The translations under genes and the position numbers were made by a program. The notes beneath the pieces are model-generated. The model had not been told where the DNA came from. It saw nothing but the letters and a program-made list of their open reading frames with translations, and did no database searches. Shown here one piece after another: positions 1-6,315 of a stretch of DNA of 9,216 nt. Within the stretch, counting starts at the first letter, position 1. Each line of letters opens with the position of its first letter. Source of the DNA: CBFHWY01 sp965659675 (GTDB lineage: Bacteria; Bacteroidota; Bacteroidia; Flavobacteriales_G; Salibacteraceae); NCBI GenBank assembly GCA_965659675.1, contig CBFHWY010000095.1, forward strand, positions 1 to 9,216, given 5' to 3'.

Positions 1-735
1 GTATCTGAAACAGAAGTTTGTCAGGGCAAGGCCATCGAATGCAGAACGCTCACTTGGAAATCAGCCATTTGGGATATGGGTGATGGTAACCGACTGGAAG
101 GGTATCGAATCATGTATCACTATTTGAGTTCAGGTAGCTTTAAAATTCAGGCTTATCAAGAAGATGAGACTGGCGAATTAGCAGCTATCGGAGAAGAGGT
201 TCCCGTTATGGTGTATAACAAGCCTAATTCAGAATTTGAAGTGTACGCTGCAACGGAACCTGGCGATGCTGCCACAAGGTTCAGCGCTCATGAAACCAAC
301 GGAAAACATATCTGGAGGTTTGGAAATGGAAAGGTCTCAGAAGGTGCCAGCACAGAGCACCGCTACAGAAATAAGGGCTTTTATCAGGTTAAACATATCA
401 GCATAAGTCCTGATGGATGTGCGGATAGTAGTGTTCAGAACATCAAGGTTCACACGAGTTATAACTTATTTGCCTCCACTGTATTCAATCCTACCACCGA
501 CACCTGGCTTCCTAAAGGACTTCGAGAAGAAGGAATAAAATTTCAGCTCAAGGTATTTGACATTAATGGTGGAATGGCCTTTACCTCGAGTAACCCGGAC
601 CAATCATGGGATGGTAGAACCCAAAGTGGGAGAGATGTAAAAGAAGGAGACATCTTCTACTGGGTTGCCATTGTAACCGATATGGAAGGTGAAACCGTTG
701 AATACGGGGGCAACATTCTTATCATTTCCAGATGA
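1..735 (+). CDS. T9SS type B sorting domain protein with PKD repeats (3' partial fragment)
   Basis: The reading frame is open from base 1, so the start lies upstream; 244 residues are visible, ending in TGA. The visible part begins with an Ig/PKD-module-like VCQG segment. A first PKD-like domain follows, with WDMGDG at about residues 24-29 of the fragment (PKD consensus is WDFGDG). A second, looser one has WRFGNG at about residues 105-110. The last ~90 residues resemble the gliding-motility-associated C-terminal domain: a core like FQLKVFDINGG, then SWDGRTQSGRDV, then FYWVAIVTDMEG and a closing ILIISR. In this family the domain directs export through T9SS and attachment to, or release from, the cell surface; that is family knowledge. 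The usual PNTFTPNGDGIND entry motif is replaced here by STVFNPTTDTWLP, so the domain is divergent. A similar gene follows 57 nt downstream on the same strand. Ligand and function are unknown; an adhesin or matrix role is inference. Confidence 0.85.
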   Translation, partial: VSETEVCQGKAIECRTLTWKSAIWDMGDGNRLEGYRIMYHYLSSGSFKIQAYQEDETGELAAIGEEVPVMVYNKPNSEFEVYAATEPGDAATRFSAHETNGKHIWRFGNGKVSEGASTEHRYRNKGFYQVKHISISPDGCADSSVQNIKVHTSYNLFASTVFNPTTDTWLPKGLREEGIKFQLKVFDINGGMAFTSSNPDQSWDGRTQSGRDVKEGDIFYWVAIVTDMEGETVEYGGNILIISR

Positions 736-751
736 TTAGAAGGTGCTAATC
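734..751 (+). terminator. Possible weak hairpin after the first surface-protein gene
   Basis: GATTAG (734-739) can pair with CTAATC (746-751) around a 6-nt loop, starting inside the TGA stop codon. A T-rich run lies further on (768-780) rather than directly after the stem. The 6-bp, AT-rich stem and the distant T-tract make this a weak candidate. Read-through into the next surface-protein gene is equally possible. Confidence 0.2.
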
Positions 752-773
752 GCTGACTTGAGTCGCATTTTAT

Positions 774-781
774 TATTTTTG
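774..781 (+). promoter_or_regulatory. Possible Bacteroidota -7 element (TATTTTTG)
   Basis: TATTTTTG matches the Bacteroidota sigma-factor -7 consensus TAnnTTTG. The nearest upstream TTG (758-760) is only 13 nt away, closer than the usual spacing of about 17-23, so a proper -33 element is not evident. If used, transcription would start about 5-7 nt before the GTG at 793, or about 18 nt before the alternative ATG at 805. The tract is very AT-rich, so a chance match is possible. Confidence 0.25.
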
Positions 782-792
782 AGGGTTATAGC

Positions 793-3700
793 GTGAGGAA
801 GATCATGAGACATATCCCATTTCCAGCTCCGATAGTCCTACTTATGGCTATAGTCTGGTTAAGTAGTGCGCAATCGCAAACGCTCCTTTACAGCGAAGAT
901 TTCTCGACCACCCCACCTAACATGACCTTAAACACTGGAGGGGTTGGAACGAATTCAGGTAATAACCTTTGGACCGTTAACAGTTCATACACGGGCAACG
1001 CAACGTATCCAAACACTACTGCTCAAACCAATACCGTCTCTGGAACCATTGCTAATCCCGGAGGAAATTACCTACACATTCACGATAGTTCAGCAGCAGT
1101 CAACAATGCGAACTTTACGGCGAGTTCATCAGCAGATCGATTTGCTATTACTGATGCGATATGCACCATAGGCTATACAGGAGTTAGTTTTTCATTCTTT
1201 TGGCTGGCTCAGGGAAGTGCTAATAATTATGGTGAGGTATATTACCGGGTAAATGGAGGTGCATGGACCCAACTCGGTGGATCTTTCAATAATCAAACGA
1301 ACTGGAGATTTCAGACTTTCACCAATGCTGCATTTGATAATGTGAGCTCACTGGAATTTGGCTTCCGCTGGGTTAATAATGGAACCGGCACAAATAATCT
1401 TCCTTTTTCTATTGATGATATCCTGGTCAGTGGTACACTAAATGTATCTCCCACAATCACTATCACTCAAGTCCCTGCTCAGGTTTGCCAAGGCTTGAAC
1501 CTACGGTTCAGCTATACAATTAGCCCTGCCTTATGTGCTGGAGACTACAGTATTTCGCTTGTCAATCCGGGAGGCGCCACCGTGTTAAGTTGGCAGGTCA
1601 ATAACCTCACTCAAACTACCGGAACCTTCACCTTAAATATTCCCACTACTGTTCCCGCTAATGGTTGTTATCGGATTCGCATGGCAAGGGTTTCGGGAAG
1701 CAATCCACCGAAGCCACCTTTCTTTACTGGATCTTTAAGTGGATGTATTCCCATTGTTGCCTGTCCTAATACGATCACCACGCTTCAACCGGCAGTAACC
1801 ATAGGAAGCACCTCAGGAGCTGGCGATAGTGTGTGTGTAGGAAGCGCCATTGACATTCCATTTTGGTCTACGGGTACTTTTAACGCAGCAAACGTCTATA
1901 CCGCAGAGCTTTCTGATTCTGCTGGTAACTTCGGCACACCAGGATCTCAGGTTCTTGGAAGTGCTCCCGACCCAAATACTTATGACCCCACGATCGTACC
2001 AAGTCCTGGATCAGTGAGTGGACTTGTACCAAACACTCCCCCCGGCTGCAACTACTACATCAGAGTTGTTTCGAGTAATCCGGCGACCACTGGAACCTTG
2101 TGGGGACCATTCTGCATTAAGAATTGTGATATTGAATCCAATAGAAAGCAGGATATCTCTTTCTGTATAAGCACACTTCAGGGTGACACCCAGTCGATCA
2201 ATGTAGACATCAATATCCCACCATTAAGTGTGACATATAATCCTGGAAATCAATTCGAGCTGGAGGTGCTTGATATGATGACCTTTGCCAGTCTTTACAA
2301 AGGTTCGGGTATTGGATTCGTTAGTAGTGTTACAAGCACTACTATGAATGTTACCATTCCTGATCTAAATGCTCTAAGAGCACTAGGACTTGACGCTGGA
2401 GCCTATTATTTGAGGGTTGTATCAACCAACCCTGCAACCGACGGAACAATCATTCGTATGACCATAGGTGCGCCCTATGTGGCAACACCTTTGAATATTG
2501 TGGCATCAGACACGGTCATGTGTCAGGGTGGAGCCGTATTTTTCAACGTGAATGGATTTAGGTCACCCCAATTCAACAATAAAAGTGAATATCAGTGGTT
2601 CCTTGGGATCAATGGGGCTGTCCCGACACCCTTCCCTGCACCACCGCCTTCCCCTCGGTTTAGCTTAGGGGTGAGGTTTAATGCCACAGGCTTCTTTACG
2701 GTCTCGGTTCAAGAGACCAATTTTGGGTGTCCGGGACCAATGGCTCCAGATGTTACAGTTGCGGTGACCACGGTTCCAATAGTTTCACTCAGCGGGCAGC
2801 AAAGGACAGTTTGCGTTGGAGATACGATCACTTATCGCGTTCCCTTTTTACCAAGCACAAGATATGATTGGACACTTACAAATGGGGTAATCACAGATAC
2901 AGCAAATAATGAGATCAAGGTTGTTTTCAATTCTGCTGGTCCGGCAAACCTGAAGCTTGCAGCAACAAACTTCTGCGGTAATGCGGCTGATTCAACCAGG
3001 ATCATTGCCTATGATAAACCTACGGTCAATGCAGGACCTGATATTAGTATATGTGAAGGGACAGATACCGTATTGAATAGCAATAACACATCTGCTTCTA
3101 TGTACCAATGGCTTCCGACCACCTACCTGGCCACACCGAACGGGGCAAGTACGGCTGTAAATGCAATTCAGGATACCACCACTTATACAATCCGTGTGAC
3201 CTTAAGGCTTCCTGGTGGAAGTACATGTTCTTCCACGGATACCGTCACCGTAAATGTATCTCCTTTGCCTGTGGCAAATGCAGGCCCGGATACTTTTGTT
3301 TGCAACTACGAAGGCCTGCTGCTGAACGGTGGAATTGGAGTAAACAACGAATACACCTGGTTCAACGCTGAAGGAACATTGAATGATACTACTATCAGGC
3401 GACCTTTCGCTAACCCATCTAGGAGCATTACATATGGCATGAAAGTAGTAGATCCAGTAAGTGGCTGTGAGGACACTGATTCTATTTACGTTGCCGTCAG
3501 CTCTCTGGTTGAAGAAGATCCAAAGTATTATCAGATCTGTGAAGGTGAAGATGTTGAACTGTTTGTAACGGATCCAAGCATAAATTTCGTTTGGACGACA
3601 GGAGAGACTTCCAACTCGATCATCGTTGACAGTGGTGGGGTGTACGGAGTCGTTATTTCAGATACTATAGGTTGCGAGCTAACAAATGAGCATATTGTGG

Positions 3701-4206
3701 ATGCCACTCCTCCTCTATTCCCCAATACGAGGTGGGACACTTCATTCTTCTGCATTGGTCAGCGCGATACACTCTTTGCTAATCCAGAAGTGAGCCGATA
3801 TTACTGGAGTACAGGAGAGCGCACTCAATCTATCGAAGTGAGTGATGGAGGCGACTATTTGGTTACCCTATTTGACAGAAATGGCTGTTGGTCGGTAGAT
3901 ACCTTCCCTGTTGAAGTGCGAAATGACTGCAAGCTTATTTTCTATATGCCCAATACCTTTTCACCAAATAAGGATGGTATCAACGAGTACATTGCTCCAG
4001 TAACCTACAATATTGACGAGTTTGAGTTCATGATATACGATCGCTGGGGTAACTTGATGTTCTTTACCAACCAGTCAGAAAAATGGGATGGTACCGCCCC
4101 TTCAGGTGGCGATGCGCCCATTGGTGTTTATTCCTGGAAGATCAGCTATACCGACATGGAGAATCAACCCCAGGTGGAAGTTGGTACACTCAACCTGATA
4201 CGGTAA
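793..4206 (+). CDS. Large T9SS-exported surface protein: jelly-roll-like N-domain, Ig/PKD-like modules, type B sorting domain
   Basis: A complete 1137-residue protein. Residues 1-28 look like a signal peptide (basic start, hydrophobic PIVLLMAIVWL, then SSAQSQ). Residues ~30-215 resemble a jelly-roll/MAM-like domain, with SEDF near the start and FSIDDILVSG at the end. Three related modules follow (~220-560), sharing YYxRVVSxNPATxGT at 420-434 and 538-552 and a looser copy near 292-306. About six Ig/PKD-like modules (~565-1045) come next, many starting with CxG (MCQGG 576, VCVGD 673, ICEGT 753, ICEGE 915, FCIGQ 986) and ending in GC. Residues ~1046-1137 are a classic gliding-motility-associated C-terminal domain: PNTFSPNKDGINE (1053-1065), YDRWGN (1082-1087), WDGT (1098-1101), GVYSWKISYTD, NLIR. 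Family knowledge implies Sec export, then T9SS export with sorting-domain processing. An adhesin or matrix role is inference; no catalytic motif is seen. The start is uncertain: GTG 793 has GAGGG at 781-785, while ATG 805 has GAGGA at 795-799, and both keep the signal peptide. Confidence 0.9.
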   Translation: MRKIMRHIPFPAPIVLLMAIVWLSSAQSQTLLYSEDFSTTPPNMTLNTGGVGTNSGNNLWTVNSSYTGNATYPNTTAQTNTVSGTIANPGGNYLHIHDSSAAVNNANFTASSSADRFAITDAICTIGYTGVSFSFFWLAQGSANNYGEVYYRVNGGAWTQLGGSFNNQTNWRFQTFTNAAFDNVSSLEFGFRWVNNGTGTNNLPFSIDDILVSGTLNVSPTITITQVPAQVCQGLNLRFSYTISPALCAGDYSISLVNPGGATVLSWQVNNLTQTTGTFTLNIPTTVPANGCYRIRMARVSGSNPPKPPFFTGSLSGCIPIVACPNTITTLQPAVTIGSTSGAGDSVCVGSAIDIPFWSTGTFNAANVYTAELSDSAGNFGTPGSQVLGSAPDPNTYDPTIVPSPGSVSGLVPNTPPGCNYYIRVVSSNPATTGTLWGPFCIKNCDIESNRKQDISFCISTLQGDTQSINVDINIPPLSVTYNPGNQFELEVLDMMTFASLYKGSGIGFVSSVTSTTMNVTIPDLNALRALGLDAGAYYLRVVSTNPATDGTIIRMTIGAPYVATPLNIVASDTVMCQGGAVFFNVNGFRSPQFNNKSEYQWFLGINGAVPTPFPAPPPSPRFSLGVRFNATGFFTVSVQETNFGCPGPMAPDVTVAVTTVPIVSLSGQQRTVCVGDTITYRVPFLPSTRYDWTLTNGVITDTANNEIKVVFNSAGPANLKLAATNFCGNAADSTRIIAYDKPTVNAGPDISICEGTDTVLNSNNTSASMYQWLPTTYLATPNGASTAVNAIQDTTTYTIRVTLRLPGGSTCSSTDTVTVNVSPLPVANAGPDTFVCNYEGLLLNGGIGVNNEYTWFNAEGTLNDTTIRRPFANPSRSITYGMKVVDPVSGCEDTDSIYVAVSSLVEEDPKYYQICEGEDVELFVTDPSINFVWTTGETSNSIIVDSGGVYGVVISDTIGCELTNEHIVDATPPLFPNTRWDTSFFCIGQRDTLFANPEVSRYYWSTGERTQSIEVSDGGDYLVTLFDRNGCWSVDTFPVEVRNDCKLIFYMPNTFSPNKDGINEYIAPVTYNIDEFEFMIYDRWGNLMFFTNQSEKWDGTAPSGGDAPIGVYSWKISYTDMENQPQVEVGTLNLIR

Positions 4207-4240
4207 AAAAAATCCCGCCGTAGCGGGATCCTTTAAATCT
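4203..4240 (-). terminator. Rho-independent terminator of gyrB, possibly bidirectional
   Basis: ATCCCGC (4212-4218) pairs perfectly with GCGGGAT (4223-4229) around a CGTA loop. On the minus strand the stem runs directly into eight T residues (complement of A4205-A4212), a textbook intrinsic terminator about 30 nt past the gyrB stop codon. On the plus strand the stem is followed only by CCTTTAAAT, so it is a weaker terminator for the convergent surface-protein gene, whose TAA (4204-4206) lies inside the A-run. Confidence 0.85.
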
Positions 4241-4258
4241 TCTTAAGTCTCGAATTGT

Positions 4259-6217
4259 TTAGACGTCGATATTGGCGTATACCGCGTTCTTTTCAATGAA
4301 CTCACGACGTGGTGGCACATCATCACCCATGAGCATTGAAAAGGTTCTGTCCGCCTCTGCAGCACTATCTATGGTGATCTGTCTCAGTGTTCTGAACTCT
4401 GGGTTCATGGTTGTTGACCACAGTTGTTCTGCGTTCATCTCACCCAGACCTTTATATCGCTGAACTTTCACGCCAGAGTCCTTCTTTCCCTTGAGCTCCT
4501 TAATGTATTCATCGCGTTCCGCATCACTCCAGCAGTATCGCTCTTCTCTTCCTTTCTTAACAAGGTAAAGAGGTGGTGTGGCAATATAGATATAACCATT
4601 CTCAATAAGTTCCCGCATATATCGGAAGAAGAAGGTAAGAATCAGTGTTTCGATATGAGATCCGTCCACGTCGGCATCACACATGATGATCACCTTATGA
4701 TACCTAAGCGAATCGGTATTAAGTGCCTTCTCATCCTCTTCAGTACCTACTTTCACTCCAAGCGCTGTATAGATATTTTTGATCTCTTCGTTTTCAAATA
4801 TCTTGTGTTGCATCGCTTTTTCTACATTCAGGATCTTACCACGAAGCGGCATGATCGCCTGAAAGTTTCTATCGCGACCTTGTTTTGCTGTTCCACCTGC
4901 GGAGTCACCCTCCACAAGGTAAATCTCACAGCTTTCCGGATCTTTATTCGCACAATCTGCAAGTTTACCTGGCAGTCCTGAGCCAGTCAACACACTTTTT
5001 CTTTGAACAAGCTCTCTTGCCTTACGAGCTGCATGTCTGGCTTGCGCCGCAATGATCACCTTCTGAACAATGGTCTTTGCGTCTTTAGGGTGCTCTTCAA
5101 GGTAATTTTGGAGCATTTCACTAACAGCCTGAGAAACTGAAGCGGTAACCTCTCTGTTTCCTAACTTGGTTTTGGTCTGACCCTCAAATTGAGGTTCAGC
5201 TACCTTAACCGATATCACCGCCGTTAGTCCTTCCCTAAAGTCGTCCCCTGAGATATCAAATTTGAGCTTGGTTAGCATACCAGACTCTTCCGCATATTTC
5301 TTGAGCGTTCTTGTTAGTCCTTGTCTGAATCCTGAAAGGTGTGTACCACCTTCATGGGTATTTATATTATTAACATACGAGTGAATATTCTCACCATATG
5401 AGTTATTGTACACCAATGAAACCTCTACTGGAATTCCATTTTTTTCACCGTCCATGTAAACCACATCTTCGATGATCTTCTCTCTGGTTTGGTCAAGAAA
5501 AAGCACAAACTCTTTAAGTCCGCCGTCCGAATAGAAGTGATCGGCAATAAATTCTCCCTCTTCATCCTTGTGCCTTTCATCAACGATGTTGAGATGAATC
5601 CCCTTATTCAGGAAGGCCAGTTCACGCAATCTGGAAGATAGCGTATCAAAGTTATATTCTGTGGATTCAAAGATACTTGCGTCTGGAAGGAAAGTCACCT
5701 TGGTTCCAGTAATATCAGTGCTACCCAATTTTTTCACCTCAGATTTCGGTTTTCCTCTCTCGTACTCCTGCTCGTACATTACTCCTTTTCGGTGCACTTC
5801 GGCCCTAAGTTGATCCGAAAGCGCATTTACACAGGAAACACCAACACCATGGAGACCGCCAGACACTTTGTATGAGTCTTTGTCGAATTTACCCCCAGCA
5901 TGTAGCACGGTCATCACTACTTCAAGTGCTGACTTCTTTTCCTTTTCGTGATAATCAACTGGAATCCCCCTACCATTATCCTGAACGGAGATCGAGTTGT
6001 TCTCATGGATTGTAACGGTGATCTGATCACAATGCCCGGCCAAAGCCTCATCAATAGAGTTATCAACTACCTCATAAACAAGGTGGTGCAGCCCTTTCAT
6101 TCCAACATCCCCGATATACATCGCCGGACGTTTTCTTACCGCTTCAAGGCCTTCAAGGACCTGAATACTCTGCGCGGAATAATCTTTACTTTCTACTTCT
6201 TTATTTTCGTCACTCAT
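4259..6217 (-). CDS. gyrB: DNA gyrase subunit B (type IIA topoisomerase, ATPase subunit)
   Basis: A complete 652-residue cytoplasmic protein. With GyrA it forms the A2B2 enzyme that introduces negative supercoils using ATP. The GHKL ATPase domain is intact: catalytic Glu49 and Asn53 in YEVVDNSIDEA, Asp80 in QDNGRGIP, and GLHGVG at 121-126. The coumarin-contact Arg143 and Thr172 match E. coli Arg136 and Thr165. The transducer domain carries the QTK loop at 347-349 (Lys349). The TOPRIM domain has EGDSAGG (436-442, Glu436), PLRGKILNVEKA (457-468) and DADVDGSH with Asp514/Asp516 for metal binding. The C-terminal part has RYKGLGEMN (587-595) and DDVPPRREFIEKNA near the end. The length fits GyrB of Bacteroidota and Gram-positives, without the roughly 170-residue insertion of E. 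coli GyrB (804 residues). EGLEAVRKRPAMYIG and the C-terminal signature favour GyrB over ParE. It has its own likely promoter upstream and a strong terminator downstream. Start ATG at 6217; no clear Shine-Dalgarno, as is common in this phylum. Confidence 0.97.
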   Translation of the reverse strand: MSDENKEVESKDYSAQSIQVLEGLEAVRKRPAMYIGDVGMKGLHHLVYEVVDNSIDEALAGHCDQITVTIHENNSISVQDNGRGIPVDYHEKEKKSALEVVMTVLHAGGKFDKDSYKVSGGLHGVGVSCVNALSDQLRAEVHRKGVMYEQEYERGKPKSEVKKLGSTDITGTKVTFLPDASIFESTEYNFDTLSSRLRELAFLNKGIHLNIVDERHKDEEGEFIADHFYSDGGLKEFVLFLDQTREKIIEDVVYMDGEKNGIPVEVSLVYNNSYGENIHSYVNNINTHEGGTHLSGFRQGLTRTLKKYAEESGMLTKLKFDISGDDFREGLTAVISVKVAEPQFEGQTKTKLGNREVTASVSQAVSEMLQNYLEEHPKDAKTIVQKVIIAAQARHAARKARELVQRKSVLTGSGLPGKLADCANKDPESCEIYLVEGDSAGGTAKQGRDRNFQAIMPLRGKILNVEKAMQHKIFENEEIKNIYTALGVKVGTEEDEKALNTDSLRYHKVIIMCDADVDGSHIETLILTFFFRYMRELIENGYIYIATPPLYLVKKGREERYCWSDAERDEYIKELKGKKDSGVKVQRYKGLGEMNAEQLWSTTMNPEFRTLRQITIDSAAEADRTFSMLMGDDVPPRREFIEKNAVYANIDV

Positions 6218-6238
6218 CTATGAAAAATTAGCTTCTCC

Positions 6239-6246
6239 CAAAGGTA
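6239..6246 (-). promoter_or_regulatory. gyrB: Probable gyrB promoter -7 element (TACCTTTG)
   Basis: Read on the minus strand, TACCTTTG fits the Bacteroidota -7 consensus TAnnTTTG exactly, 21 nt before the gyrB ATG. It predicts a start site around 6233 and a short leader of about 15 nt. No good -33 TTG/TTTG is present at the expected 17-23 nt spacing. The best candidate is CTTT/TTTT within the T-tract at 6262-6267, which also belongs to the preceding terminator. Confidence 0.5.
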
Positions 6247-6261
6247 CATCAGAAGCATGCT

Positions 6262-6297
6262 AAAAAGCCCTGAAAGCCCTATATATACTAGGGCTTT
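6262..6297 (-). terminator. Terminator of the TPR/outer-membrane-barrel operon, with duplicated 3' arm
   Basis: On the minus strand, AAAGCCCTA (6297-6289) pairs perfectly with TAGGGCTTT (6281-6273) around a 7-nt loop, 18 nt after the stop codon of the barrel gene. A second copy of the 3' arm, AGGGCTTTTT (6271-6262), follows at once and ends in five T residues. The 5' arm could therefore pair with either copy; the second pairing has a larger 18-nt loop but an adjoining U-run. It probably ends the upstream operon before gyrB. Confidence 0.65.
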
Positions 6298-6315
6298 ATG
6301 AACATTTAATTAACA

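Noticed and set aside
755..764. Short imperfect palindrome GACTTGAGTC as an operator or terminator stem
   Set aside because: It has only four pairing bases per side and a 2-nt centre, too short to form a stable stem or stand out from chance.
944..1171. Plus-strand 75-residue frame within the jelly-roll-coding region
   Set aside because: It is out of frame with the signal-peptide-bearing gene that explains this stretch.
3108..3371. Plus-strand 87-residue frame within the large surface-protein gene
   Set aside because: It is out of frame within a conserved Ig/PKD module region and its Cys/His/Trp-rich product resembles no domain.
4424..4981. Plus-strand 185-residue open frame antisense to gyrB
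   Set aside because: It lies wholly opposite the clearly conserved TOPRIM-coding part of gyrB, has no recognisable domain, and its composition is what the complement of gyrB codons gives.
5820..6217. GyrB versus ParE identity
   Set aside because: ParE was considered because both share the GHKL/TOPRIM layout. The EGLEAVRKRPAMYIG start, the close match to E. coli GyrB around the coumarin arginine, and the C-terminal signature favour GyrB.
5948..6223. Plus-strand 91-residue open frame opposite the gyrB 5' end
   Set aside because: It is antisense to the ATPase-domain codons with no homology I recognise; a shadow frame.
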